Shown: positions 17,422-25,626 of the stretch, in pieces
Numbering within the stretch: the stretch's first letter is position 1
How the letters are laid out: every line of letters starts with the position of its first letter
Assembly (NCBI RefSeq): GCF_001950255.1
Contig: NZ_BDJK01000020.1
Coordinates: forward strand, 78,666 to 142,665
From: Carboxydothermus pertinax
Lineage (GTDB): Bacteria > Bacillota > Z-2901 > Carboxydothermales > Carboxydothermaceae
Direction: 5' to 3'
DNA: 64,000 nucleotides
The notes under the pieces: generated by a model
Seen by the model: the letters and a program-made list of their open reading frames with translations, nothing else
What the model was told of the DNA's origin: nothing
The model's database searches: none
Translations under genes and position numbers: made by a program

Positions 17422-18602
17422 CGCATCCGCCTCCCAAGCCCACCGGCAAGGGGAAGCCTTATAGGAGTGCCGTTAGTTATTTTTAAGCTGGGATTTAGGA
17501 TTACTGTCTCTCCAGCAGATAAACCAGAGACAATTTCCACTTCATTGTCCGACCAAAGACCTGTTGTTACTTCCTTTTCTTTGGCTTGCCCCTGTTCCAC
17601 TACAAACACCGAACTCCGGTCTTTTTCTTGACGAATTGCTTCTACTGGTATTTTGACTACTCCAGTTTTTCTGCCAATTTGGATATCCGCATCCACATCA
17701 AAGCCAACCTTTAGGTCGGTGTTTTTATCAAGAACTTTTATTTCCACCCCGACCGTACTTTCCTGTCCAGAAGCGCTCATGGTAGTAGTGGCCACTGGTT
17801 CAATAAATGTTACTTCCCCGCTATAGGTTTTTTTACCGTTTCTTAGTACTACTTTCTGCCCCAGGGAAACTTTAGACGCATCAAACCGGCCAAGCTTTGC
17901 TACAGCCTTTAAATTAGAAAGGTCCTGTACGGTCACCGCCGGCTGCATTGAGTTAGCCATTGCTCCCTCCACCACGTTCACCGCTGTCACCACCCCGGAA
18001 AAGTCCGCGGTTATCTTGTCTTGGGCCTGGGCTGCTGCTTTTTTGGCATTATCTAAGGAAAGTTTAGCAAGCTTTACCGAGTTTTCCGCTTGCTTGATCT
18101 TTTCTTCGGATACCGGCTGGATATTATCCCGCTGTTGTTTTAAGCTTTCCAGTTTGGCCTTATCTTCCGGATTATTGCTTTTTTCTAAACTACTTATTTG
18201 GGTATCAAGCTGTTTTATTTTATCTTCGATATCTTTTTTCTGAGCATAAAGCTCATCCCGCTGTAGCACTGCATTTTCATACTGAATTTGGGCCTGTTCG
18301 ATTGGAAAACTGTAATCCTGGGTTTCAAAGGTAACTAAAACATCACCTTTTTTGACCTTATCTCCTACCTTGACGTAAACTCTCTTTACCTTGGCCTGAG
18401 GAGCGTAATAATCTTTTTTGTTTTGGGACTCAATTGTCGCTGAAACCGAAAGATACGCTACCACATCACCTACGGTAGCTTTGGCAGTTTTTACATCTAA
18501 TTGGCTGTTTTTTCGGACTGTTGCTGCCCGATAGGAATAGAACCCAAAAACTACTGCCGCTAAAACCAAAAGCCCCACTGCAATTTTTAACCCTTTTTTC
18601 AT
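17418..18602 (-). CDS. HlyD/RND-type periplasmic adaptor (membrane fusion protein)
   Basis: A 394-residue adaptor: N-terminal anchor helix (residues 5-25), split lipoyl domain (GDVVAYLSVSATIES..., KVGDKVKKGDVLVTFETQ), a long coiled-coil hairpin (about residues 100-190; QKKDIEDKIKQLDTQISSLE), then beta-barrel and membrane-proximal domains ending with a Gly/Arg-rich tail. First gene of the MacA-MacB-like export operon. A 376-base divergent region separates it from cooF. Confidence 0.92.
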   Translation of the reverse strand: MKKGLKIAVGLLVLAAVVFGFYSYRAATVRKNSQLDVKTAKATVGDVVAYLSVSATIESQNKKDYYAPQAKVKRVYVKVGDKVKKGDVLVTFETQDYSFPIEQAQIQYENAVLQRDELYAQKKDIEDKIKQLDTQISSLEKSNNPEDKAKLESLKQQRDNIQPVSEEKIKQAENSVKLAKLSLDNAKKAAAQAQDKITADFSGVVTAVNVVEGAMANSMQPAVTVQDLSNLKAVAKLGRFDASKVSLGQKVVLRNGKKTYSGEVTFIEPVATTTMSASGQESTVGVEIKVLDKNTDLKVGFDVDADIQIGRKTGVVKIPVEAIRQEKDRSSVFVVEQGQAKEKEVTTGLWSDNEVEIVSGLSAGETVILNPSLKITNGTPIRLPLAGGLGRRMR

Positions 18603-18862
18603 GACATACCCTCCGTTTTAAAGTATTTCAGTATTATTCTAACTTCTTTTTCTAAATTACGTCTTAATCCTTTCTTAAAATTTTCTAAATTACCTGCAGA
18701 ACTAAAAACTAAACATGCTATAAAAAAACGGTTTCGAAAACCACAAAAGTTTAAAAACCAGTGTAAATCAAATAAAAAAATGTAAAATGCTTTACGGAAC
18801 TAAAAATTTTTCTCAAGTATACTTAAAGTAGTCAAAATCGGAAAGGTGAGGAGGTATTATGA

Positions 18863-18940
18863 GTGTGGCGTAGGAATTTTGGTATTCGCGAATTATTCAG
18901 AAAAGCCAAATTTATTTCACAATATTGTCAATTTAATTGA
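18863..18940 (+). other. Possible leader ORF upstream of cooF
   Basis: A strong ribosome-binding site (GGTGAGGAGGT, 18845-18855) has no full gene after it. ATG 18859 gives only four codons (MSVA). GTG 18863 in another frame gives 25 residues, basic and hydrophobic (WRRNFGIRELFRKAKFI), ending at 18940, 38 bases before cooF. It may be a leader peptide or the trace of a lost gene. The rest of 18603-18978 is A+T-rich divergent promoter space; I saw no clear CooA palindrome (TGTC-N8-GACA) in it. Confidence 0.3.
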
Positions 18941-18978
18941 ATTACAGGCCGGTGAGTCCAGCCAGGGAGGAAGGAAAA

Positions 18979-19413
18979 ATGAACAAGGTAATTTTTAATA
19001 AAAACCTTTGTGTAGCCTGCCATAGCTGTGAAGTTGGCTGTTCAATCATCCATTCTTCGGAAAAATCACTAATTTCCGCTATAGTAGAGGTTATTAAACC
19101 AAGATTACAAATTGTTTATACTTCCGGCGACAAGACAAGTGAAATTACCGTAGAACAATGTAAACATTGCAAAAAAGCCAAATGCATTGAAGCATGTCCT
19201 AACGGAGCGCTTTTTTATGACGAAGAAGGCCGAGTAGTTTGTTCGGAAGAAAAGTGCACCGGTTGTGGGCTTTGTGAAAAAGCCTGCCCGTTTCACGCTA
19301 TCAGGGTTGATGACCGCTGTGTAAAATGCGACTTATGCAAAGATGTCTCCGACTTTCCGGTCTGCGTTACCTCCTGCCCCGTTGGTGCACTAACGGTAAA
19401 AGAAATCCAATAA
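18979..19413 (+). CDS. cooF: CooF-type CO dehydrogenase electron-transfer ferredoxin
   Basis: A 144-residue ferredoxin-like protein binding four [4Fe-4S] clusters that takes electrons from CODH. Cys motifs: CVACHSCEVGC (residues 12-22), CKHCKKAKCIEACP, CTGCGLCEKACP and a final CVKCDLCKDVSDFPVCVTSCP with the CooF-type extended spacing. The start is ATG 18979 with GGGAGGAAGG upstream; the longer frame from 18937 is not supported. 17 bases before cooS, so the two are cotranscribed. Confidence 0.93.
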   Translation: MNKVIFNKNLCVACHSCEVGCSIIHSSEKSLISAIVEVIKPRLQIVYTSGDKTSEITVEQCKHCKKAKCIEACPNGALFYDEEGRVVCSEEKCTGCGLCEKACPFHAIRVDDRCVKCDLCKDVSDFPVCVTSCPVGALTVKEIQ

Positions 19414-19430
19414 AAAGGAGTGAAGATTTA

Positions 19431-21341
19431 ATGACTAAGCAAAATTTAAAAACTACCGACCGTGCCGTCCAGCAAATGCTGGATAAGGCAGAACGCGAAG
19501 GTATCCAAACGGTCTGGGACCGGTATGAGGCTATGAAACCTCAGTGTGGCTTTGGTGAAACTGGTTTATGCTGCCGCCACTGTCTGCAGGGTCCCTGTCG
19601 CATCAATCCCTTTGGTGATGAACCCAAAGTAGGTATTTGCGGAGCAACTGCCGAGGTGATAGTAGCCCGGGGATTAGATCGGTCCATTGCTGCTGGAGCA
19701 GCAGGACATTCCGGGCACGCTAAACACCTGGCCCATACTTTGAAAAAAGCAGTTCAAGGTAAGGCCGCAAGTTATATGATTAAAGACCGGGCCAAGTTGC
19801 ACTCCATTGCCAAACGCCTTGGTATTCCCACCGAGGGACAAAAAGATGAAGATATCGCTTTAAAGGTAGCAAATGCCGCTCTGGCTGATTTTCACGAAAA
19901 AGATACCCCAGTGTTGTGGACAACTACGACCTTGCCTCCCAGCCGCGTCAAGGTTTTGTCGGACCATGGTCTGATTCCTGCCGGTATCGACCACGAAATA
20001 GCTGAAGTCATGCATCGTACGTCCATGGGCTGTGATGCCGATGCTCAAAATTTATTACTGGGCGGTCTGCGTTGTTCCCTTGCCGATTTAGCCGGTAGTT
20101 ATATGGGTACCGATTTAGCTGATATTCTTTTTGGTACCCCCGCGCCGGTAGTTACCGAGAGCAATCTTGGCGTACTCAAGGCCGATGCGGTCAATGTGGC
20201 CGTCCATGGGCATAACCCGGTTCTGTCCGACATCATCGTCACGGTAAGCAAAGAAATGGAAAAAGAAGCGCGCGCAGCTGGCGCTACCGGTATTAACGTG
20301 GTGGGTATTTGTTGTACGGGCAACGAAGTTTTGATGCGCCACGGCATCCCCGCCTGCACTCACTCGGTAAGCCAGGAAATGGCTATGGTCACCGGCGCCC
20401 TGGATGCCATGATTCTTGATTATCAATGTATTCAACCTTCCGTGGCTACCATAGCCGAATGTACCGGAACCACCGTTATCACCACTATGGAAATGTCAAA
20501 AATTACCGGGGCAACACACGTGAATTTTGCCGAAGAAACTGCCGTTGAAAATGCCAAGCAAATCCTTCGCCTGGCCATCGATACTTTTAAACGGCGCAAA
20601 GGGAAACCGGTAGAAATTCCCAATATAAAAACTAAGGTAGTTGCAGGATTTTCTACGGAAGCCATCATCAATGCTCTCAGCAAACTGGACGCCAATGACC
20701 CGTTGAAACCGTTAATTGATAATGTAGTTAACGGTAATATCCGGGGTGTTTGTCTCTTTGCCGGTTGTAACAACGTCAAAGTTCCCCAAGACCAAAATTT
20801 CATCACTATCGCCCGCAAACTTCTCAAAGAGAATGTCCTCGTAGTAGCCACCGGCTGCGGTGCCGGTGCTCTGATGCGTCACGGCTTTATGGACCCGGCA
20901 AACGTAGAAGAGCTGTGTGGTAACGGCCTTAAAGCGGTACTGACTGCCATTGGGGAAGCTAACGGTTTAGGTGGCCCTCTGCCCCCGGTCCTCCATATGG
21001 GTTCCTGTGTGGACAACTCCCGGGCAGTAGCTTTAGTGGCCGCTTTAGCCAATCGGCTGAGTGTAGATATGGATAGGCTTCCGGTTGTAGCCTCAGCCCC
21101 TGAAGCTATGCATGAAAAGGCTGTGGCGATCGGCACCTGGGCCGTAACCATAGGCCTACCTACTCATATCGGTGTGATACCGCCAGTTACAGGCAGTTTA
21201 CCGGTGACCCAAATCCTTACGAACAGCGTCAAAGAGATAACCGGAGGCTACTTTATTGTCGAACTCGATCCCGAAGCAGCAGCCAATAAGCTCCTTGCAG
21301 CTATCAACGAACGCCGGGCCGGCCTGGGATTACCATGCTAG
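19431..21341 (+). CDS. cooS: Ni,Fe carbon monoxide dehydrogenase (CODH-II type)
   Basis: A 636-residue anaerobic CODH catalysing CO + H2O to CO2 + 2 H+ + 2 e-. Cys39/47 (D cluster), Cys48/51/56/70 (B cluster), and His261, Cys295, Cys333, Cys446, Cys476, Cys526 (Ni,Fe C cluster) all lie at the numbering known for C. hydrogenoformans CODH-II, as do catalytic Lys563 and His93. Start ATG 19431 with AAGGAG; length matches CODH-II exactly when this start is used. The sequence recalls CODH-II at well over 90% identity by memory. Linked to cooF and a CooA-like regulator, it probably supplies electrons for biosynthesis or energy from CO. Codon third positions are more G+C-rich than in neighbours, as in highly expressed genes. 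Confidence 0.97.
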   Translation: MTKQNLKTTDRAVQQMLDKAEREGIQTVWDRYEAMKPQCGFGETGLCCRHCLQGPCRINPFGDEPKVGICGATAEVIVARGLDRSIAAGAAGHSGHAKHLAHTLKKAVQGKAASYMIKDRAKLHSIAKRLGIPTEGQKDEDIALKVANAALADFHEKDTPVLWTTTTLPPSRVKVLSDHGLIPAGIDHEIAEVMHRTSMGCDADAQNLLLGGLRCSLADLAGSYMGTDLADILFGTPAPVVTESNLGVLKADAVNVAVHGHNPVLSDIIVTVSKEMEKEARAAGATGINVVGICCTGNEVLMRHGIPACTHSVSQEMAMVTGALDAMILDYQCIQPSVATIAECTGTTVITTMEMSKITGATHVNFAEETAVENAKQILRLAIDTFKRRKGKPVEIPNIKTKVVAGFSTEAIINALSKLDANDPLKPLIDNVVNGNIRGVCLFAGCNNVKVPQDQNFITIARKLLKENVLVVATGCGAGALMRHGFMDPANVEELCGNGLKAVLTAIGEANGLGGPLPPVLHMGSCVDNSRAVALVAALANRLSVDMDRLPVVASAPEAMHEKAVAIGTWAVTIGLPTHIGVIPPVTGSLPVTQILTNSVKEITGGYFIVELDPEAAANKLLAAINERRAGLGLPC

Positions 21342-21378
21342 AAATTTTAGAAACGGTTTTGGGCCATAACATTGTTAT

Positions 21379-21405
21379 ATCCCTCCGCTAAGGAGGGATT
21401 TTTTT
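21379..21405 (+). terminator. Terminator after cooS
   Basis: CCCTCC/GGAGGG stem with a GCTAA loop, followed by ATTTTTTT. Separates cooFS from the regulator gene. Confidence 0.88.
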
Positions 21406-21442
21406 GCAAAGCTATACTGAGTACCTAGGAAGTCAAACAGGG

Positions 21443-21451
21443 TGGTATAAT
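21443..21451 (+). promoter_or_regulatory. Extended -10 promoter of the cooA-like gene
   Basis: TGGTATAAT, an extended -10 element, 20 bases before ATG 21472; no good -35 box is visible. Confidence 0.5.
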
Positions 21452-21471
21452 AGCTGCAGGGGGCGATTTTA

Positions 21472-22143
21472 ATGCGCAGTTTTGGTTTAATAACAAATAA
21501 TAAATTGCTCGGTAAATTATCTATAGACCAGCTTAAGGAGTTTATCCCCAGTTTTAAAGAGATTTACCTTAAGAAAAAAGAAATAGCCTTTTCCCCAGGA
21601 ATCTATCCCAACGATATTTTTCTAGTTACCAAAGGCCGAATCAAGGTCTTTCTCACTTATCCCGACGGTAAGGAGTTTATCCTAACGATACTGGATACGG
21701 GCGATATTTTTTGCGGCCACACCCGTGCTTTTGGCCAGGCTCTTGAGGACTCGGTTATACTGCTGGTACCGTTAGAGGCATTCCAGGAAATGTTGCTAAG
21801 GTATCCTGAGCTAATGTACGGGTTGGTCCGGGTATTGGGAGACGCATTAAAACACTCCTTGGATGTAATTGAGCGAATGGTTTTTATGGAAGCCAAAATT
21901 CGCTTGGCCAATCTTTTATATCAATGGGCACTCAACCGGGGCGTACACCAGGATGAGGGCATTCTGGTGCCTACCGGTTTGACCAGGGAGGAACTGGCCT
22001 ACTTGATTGGAACTACCAGGCAAACGCTGGCTACTTTAATAAAAGATTTTGAGGCCCAAAAAATTATTAAAGTAAGCAAAAAGAGCATTTTTGTAAAGGA
22101 CTTAGAAGCCCTAAAAAAGGTAATTTTTCAAATGAGTTTGTGA
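21472..22143 (+). CDS. cooA: CooA-like CO-sensing CRP/FNR-family regulator
   Basis: A 223-residue CRP-fold regulator. The effector domain includes LDTGDIFCGHTRAF: Cys81 and His83 match the redox-switched haem ligands of CooA (Cys75/His77 in Rhodospirillum; the C. hydrogenoformans protein has the same FCxH pattern). The long C-helix and an HTH (LTREELAYLIGTTRQTLATL, about 165-185) follow. The N-terminus is MRSFG, so the Pro2 ligand of R. rubrum CooA is absent and the N-terminal amine is the likely distal ligand. Next to cooFS but separated by a terminator and with its own promoter. CO binding is inferred from motif and context. Confidence 0.85.
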   Translation: MRSFGLITNNKLLGKLSIDQLKEFIPSFKEIYLKKKEIAFSPGIYPNDIFLVTKGRIKVFLTYPDGKEFILTILDTGDIFCGHTRAFGQALEDSVILLVPLEAFQEMLLRYPELMYGLVRVLGDALKHSLDVIERMVFMEAKIRLANLLYQWALNRGVHQDEGILVPTGLTREELAYLIGTTRQTLATLIKDFEAQKIIKVSKKSIFVKDLEALKKVIFQMSL

Positions 22144-22162
22144 CCTGCAAAATTTTCAAACG

Positions 22163-22369
22163 TTAAGTAACGTAAAAAAACGAAACAGTTCTTATTCGTA
22201 AAATTGCCATAATGGCCACCCCACTCGCAACCCAAATATCTGTAGGACCCCTTTCTAACGCCATCACCGCGCAAACCCCTGCTGCCTCAGTAATTTTTGC
22301 TTGTTCGGGAGTCATATCCATGGTGACGCCACCTTTTAGCATTTCAGTAAGACCTTTTTTAGGGTCCAA
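22163..22369 (-). pseudogene. PdxS N-terminal fragment
   Basis: About 60 residues recall the start of the pyridoxal-phosphate synthase lyase Pdx[36 protein letters not shown], then [11 protein letters not shown]. Several conserved residues are changed (expected VPADIRAAGGVARM) and the frame decays into SFFYVT and stops. The other about 230 residues, including the catalytic lysines, are missing. Confidence 0.7.
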
Positions 22370-22413
22370 GTCCCTTTTTGCGCATTCGTTATTCTATTCT
22401 CCCTTTATAAATC

Positions 22414-22442
22414 AGAGAAGTGGTCACCAAGACCACTTCTCT
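22414..22442. terminator. Strong hairpin downstream of usp
   Basis: Perfect 12-bp stem AGAGAAGTGGTC/GACCACTTCTCT with a 5-base loop. Little T-run on the minus strand, so termination is only probable. Confidence 0.5.
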
Positions 22443-22480
22443 AAATATACCCTCATAGAACCTCGGTTACTCATTACTAA

Positions 22481-22930
22481 CTACTTTACAATCAAAATCG
22501 GACAGCGGGCAAGCTGGGATATTTTATGGCTCACGCTTCCCAGCATCAATTCCTTAACCCCGGAAATTCCCCTACTCCCAACTACTATCAAATCTATTCC
22601 CTCCTCCTGGGCAAAACTAGCAATGGCACTGGCTGGCTCCCCTTTTAAAACCTTAATTTGCCCGGTAACTCCCTTTTCCTTTACTTGGTTAAGTCTTTCC
22701 TCAAGAGTTTTCTCCGCTTTTTCTTTAATCTCCCGGGTTAAATCCTGCAAAACCGACTCGGGCACATATGCAATCGCCCCCGGAGGAAAAACATTGGGTA
22801 AGGTAGGCATGGGCATTACATGAACCAAAAATAGTTCTGCTCCCCACCCCTTAGCAAGCGTTAAAGCAGTATTAAAGGCTTTATCGCCCATCGCCGAGCC
22901 GTCAATCCCCACTAAAATTTTTTTAAACAT
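22481..22930 (-). CDS. Universal stress protein A family
   Basis: A 149-residue UspA-fold protein with the ATP-binding C-terminal pattern GSRGISGVKELMLGSVSHKI (G-2x-G-9x-G-S/T) and N-terminal strand KKILVGIDGS. Start taken at ATG 22930 because AAGGTG sits 6 bases before it. Cytoplasmic stress-related nucleotide-binding protein. Upstream there is only a degraded region. Confidence 0.9.
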   Translation of the reverse strand: MFKKILVGIDGSAMGDKAFNTALTLAKGWGAELFLVHVMPMPTLPNVFPPGAIAYVPESVLQDLTREIKEKAEKTLEERLNQVKEKGVTGQIKVLKGEPASAIASFAQEEGIDLIVVGSRGISGVKELMLGSVSHKISQLARCPILIVK

Positions 22931-23313
22931 CTTTTTCACCTTCTTGGTGTAAAATTTTTAAAATAAACCCTTTTATTTTTTCAACAATATTTAAACACTC
23001 TTCTATTTCTTCCAAACTTACAATCAATAGATCTAAGGCCGGATATCTCCTTTAAAATCACTTTCTGCTTTTTTAAACCATTCCTGATAATTCTTTGTGT
23101 CTTTACCCGGGGATTCTCTTTTAAAAGGTCAAGTTTCTGCCCCTCCAAAGCTGAATGAAAATAAATTGCCCCATTTTTATAAACATAATTTAACGGTACC
23201 GCATAAGGGTATTCCTTTCCCGCTGTAGCCAAAACCCCGTATTCTCCATCCGTTAATATCAACTCTGCCAGAGCTTCAGGCAAAGCCCGGTCTTTACGCC
23301 GTAATTCCCGCAT
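22923..23313 (-). pseudogene. Chimera of a Nim/pyridoxamine-oxidase-like start and a HEPN-like end
   Basis: The first about 70 residues (RKDRALPEALAELILTDGEY, GVLATAGKEYPYAVPLNYVY) match the flavin-binding N-terminal half of NimA-type pyridoxamine 5'-phosphate oxidase-like proteins up to LLKENPRV. After that the frame is nonsense. Other minus-strand frames between 23100 and 22923 read KNYQEWFKKAESDFKG and YPALDLLIVSLEEIEECL, NIVEKIKGFIL, which look like the two ends of a HEPN-domain protein. So two gene fragments meet near 23100. Confidence 0.5.
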
Positions 23314-23321
23314 GCTATAAC

Positions 23322-24134
23322 CTACCTCCCCATAAACTCTTCGGCATTTTTATATAAGATTAAATCTTCTTTTTCCTGGCCCAGATTAAAGGAATAAAGC
23401 TCCTCTAAAGCGCGCTTGGGAGAATAATCCATAATGGGAAAGTCACTGCCATAAATAATCCTTTCCGCATAATTAAGAAAAACCGTTCGTAAGCCCTTAT
23501 TATTAAACTTGGGATTTCCCAGCACATAAGCCGTATCCAACCAGAGGTTTTCATATTTATCGACCAATCTCAAATACTCTTTTAAATAATCGGGCAAACC
23601 CAGATGAGCTACCATAATTTTCATCCCCGGAAAAGCTTTAAGAAGTTTTTTTACCTGATCCGGATTAACAAATTCCGCTGTTATCGGCATACCGCTGCCA
23701 TGAAGGACCAACCCCTTTTCTTCTTCCGCTAAAATTTTAAATACCTCAAAAAACCTGGGGTCATCGGCTCCCACTTTTTGCACAAAGCAGTGAACTTTTA
23801 CCCCTAAAAATCCTTTACTTAAGTATTCTCGAACCATTTTCCCTTTTTCCAGGTCATCCTGGTGGACAGCTAAGTAAGGCCTAATCCAGGGATACTTTTC
23901 TTTAGCGTTAAATAACCACTCATTTAAACCCCCGCTCATCCCCGCTTTATGGGCATACCCTAAAGCCATTACCTCAGATATTCCCAATTCTCCTAAGTAG
24001 CTAAGGTAACCTTCAAGGTCATAGTGAAAAGGCATTTCCCAGCCCAAATTTTCCTCAAACCACCGGTAAATTGCCCTTAATAATTTATCCGGCAGTAAAT
24101 GAACATGGCCGTCAATAATTTTTTGCTTACTCAT
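23322..24134 (-). CDS. Amidohydrolase (TIM-barrel metal-dependent hydrolase)
   Basis: A 270-residue Amidohydro_2-type enzyme. IDGHVHLLPD near the N-terminus gives the HxH metal ligands; further candidate ligands are KVHCFVQ (His about 116), MVAHLG and IIYGSDFP (Asp about 248). The family includes decarboxylases and hydrolases of small aromatic or cyclic acids; the substrate is unknown. 8 bases after a GyrI-like gene, so probably cotranscribed. Confidence 0.82.
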   Translation of the reverse strand: MSKQKIIDGHVHLLPDKLLRAIYRWFEENLGWEMPFHYDLEGYLSYLGELGISEVMALGYAHKAGMSGGLNEWLFNAKEKYPWIRPYLAVHQDDLEKGKMVREYLSKGFLGVKVHCFVQKVGADDPRFFEVFKILAEEEKGLVLHGSGMPITAEFVNPDQVKKLLKAFPGMKIMVAHLGLPDYLKEYLRLVDKYENLWLDTAYVLGNPKFNNKGLRTVFLNYAERIIYGSDFPIMDYSPKRALEELYSFNLGQEKEDLILYKNAEEFMGR

Positions 24135-24142
24135 AAGCCTAT

Positions 24143-24601
24143 TTAACCTCTTTTTCCATATTCTATCGGTACATAAAAATATATCAAATCTTTACCGGTA
24201 TAAAACTCAAAATCATAATTGCCAACAGGTTTAAGACCATGTTTTTTTAAGTGGCGACAGTAAATATCATGAATCAATTTTGGTAACTTCTCCCGCTGGC
24301 CCGGCAAGGTAAAGACCGCATATTTAGCTGGGTCTAATGCTGCCACTGCCATGCCCTCAGGCACTTCTTCTATTTTTTCAACTGCCACCGCAGCCAGGTA
24401 AGTAAATTCTCCAGTGGCTAAAAATTTTTCACCATAAATATTAAGGCCAAAACGTTCATTATTGCTAACCTTACTTTTTATCTCGGAAATCCGCAAATTA
24501 AACTTTTTCCACAATTCTGAAATCTCTTCGTTTTCATTACGCCCCTCATATTTTATTCCCACCAGGTAAAACCCTGGTTTAAAAACTATTTCAGGTATCA
24601 T
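24143..24601 (-). CDS. GyrI-like/AraC effector-binding domain protein
   Basis: A 152-residue protein with the SHV fold pattern of GyrI/Rob C-terminal domains: GFYLVGIKYEG, a middle helix LWKKFNLRISEI, FTYLAAVAVEK...EGMAVAALDPAKYAVFTLPG, and a final YDFEFYTGKD...YFYVPIEY. Such free-standing domains bind small hydrophobic molecules, and some act as hydrolases. No DNA-binding domain is present. First gene of a two-gene unit with the amidohydrolase. Confidence 0.82.
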   Translation of the reverse strand: MIPEIVFKPGFYLVGIKYEGRNENEEISELWKKFNLRISEIKSKVSNNERFGLNIYGEKFLATGEFTYLAAVAVEKIEEVPEGMAVAALDPAKYAVFTLPGQREKLPKLIHDIYCRHLKKHGLKPVGNYDFEFYTGKDLIYFYVPIEYGKRG

Positions 24602-24663
24602 TGTATTTTCCCCCTTTTAAGCCTATTATAAAACAAAAACTCCAGGGTAAAAGAGGTAAAAAT

Positions 24664-24717
24664 AGGGACAGTCCCTAAAATTACCGTACAAGGATAATTC
24701 GGGGACTGTCCCTAAAT
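24664..24717 (+). repeat. Dispersed GGGACAGTCCC-type repeat, copy 2
   Basis: AGGGACAGTCCCTAAAATTA, CCGTACAAGGATAATTC, GGGGACTGTCCCTAAATT. Each arm is itself a palindrome (GGGAC-n-GTCCC) and the two arms are inverted copies. Its right end overlaps the stop codon of psuG. About 60 of 65 bases match copy 3 at 56519. Confidence 0.85.
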
Positions 24718-25626
24718 TCTACTTAAAGCTACGGCAATTTTTGCAGCCAACCGGGCATTGTTTAACACCAGCTGAATATTAGCTTCCAAGCTTTTACCAC
24801 CGGTAATGTCTTTGACTCTTGCCAAAAGATAGGGTGTTACTTCCTTACCTTTTACCCCTTTTTCGGCCGCTTCCAAAACTGCACTGTCTATAGCCCGGGA
24901 AATCTCCTCATTATCTAAAGAGTATTCTTCGGGAATAGGGTTAGCCACTACCACACCACCCTTTAAGCCTAAGTCCCACTTAACCTTAATAATTCGGGCG
25001 AGTTCTTCAGGGGTATCGGCAGTAAAATTTACTTTATAACCACTTTTCCTGGTATAAAAAGCCGGAAACTCATCGGTTCCAAAACCAATCACCGGTACCC
25101 CGTAGGTTTCCAAATATTCAAGGGTAAGACCAATATCCAAGATTGACTTTACCCCCGCTGAAACTACAGCAACGTTAGTCTTAGACAACTCCTGCAGGTC
25201 CGCCGAGATATCAAAGCTTTGTTCTCCTCCCCGGTGCACCCCACCTATTCCTCCAGTAGCAAAAACTTTAATTCCACTCATTTCAGCAATTATCATGGTA
25301 GAAGCAACTGTGGTTGCCCCATCTAAGCCTTTTGCTACCACATAGGGAAGATCTCGACGGCTTACCTTTAAAACTTCCTGTCCTTTTTTGCCAAGATATT
25401 CGATTTCCCTGGCGGTAAGCCCTGCTTTAAGGCAACCACCAATTACCCCAATGGTCGCCGGCACAGCTCCATTTTCCCGAATTATTTTTTCCACCGTCAA
25501 CGCCGTTTCAACATTTTCCGGATAAGGCATACCGTGGGAAATAATTGTAGACTCTAAGGCAACTACTGCCTGCCCATTATTTAAGGCATCCTGAACTTCC
25601 TTACTTATTTCAAGATATTTTAACAT
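24712..25626 (-). CDS. psuG: Pseudouridine-5'-phosphate glycosidase
   Basis: A 304-residue PsuG that cleaves pseudouridine 5'-phosphate to uracil and ribose 5-phosphate. Characteristic segments: [17 protein letters not shown] (residues 22-38), PATIGVIGG, the catalytic Lys region VSRRDLPYV...[21 protein letters not shown] and the NPIP/FTGG-type motifs near the C-terminus. Overlaps the kinase gene by 7 bases; together they salvage pseudouridine from RNA turnover. Stop lies in the dispersed repeat. Confidence 0.95.
   Translation of the reverse strand: MLKYLEISKEVQDALNNGQAVVALESTIISHGMPYPENVETALTVEKIIRENGAVPATIGVIGGCLKAGLTAREIEYLGKKGQEVLKVSRRDLPYVVAKGLDGATTVASTMIIAEMSGIKVFATGGIGGVHRGGEQSFDISADLQELSKTNVAVVSAGVKSILDIGLTLEYLETYGVPVIGFGTDEFPAFYTRKSGYKVNFTADTPEELARIIKVKWDLGLKGGVVVANPIPEEYSLDNEEISRAIDSAVLEAAEKGVKGKEVTPYLLARVKDITGGKSLEANIQLVLNNARLAAKIAVALSRI

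Noticed and set aside
18937..18978. Longer N-terminus for CooF from 18937
   Set aside because: GGGAGGAAGG sits directly before ATG 18979 and known CooF proteins start at the MNKV-type residue; the extension would place this site inside the gene.
18603..18978. CooA operator in the cooF upstream region
   Set aside because: I looked for a TGTC-N8-GACA-type palindrome and found only weak A+T-rich symmetry (ATTCGCGAAT near 18883), not enough to call.
19326..19430. Longer frame for cooS from 19326
   Set aside because: It overlaps cooF. ATG 19431 with AAGGAG gives the exact CODH-II length and residue numbering.
19860..21151. Several minus-strand frames of 60-140 codons opposite cooS
   Set aside because: They mirror the strong codon bias of cooS, have no ribosome-binding sites and no family features.
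24664..24717. CRISPR-like repeat interpretation of the GGGACAGTCCC units
   Set aside because: Copies are single and kilobases apart with no spacer array or cas genes in the window.
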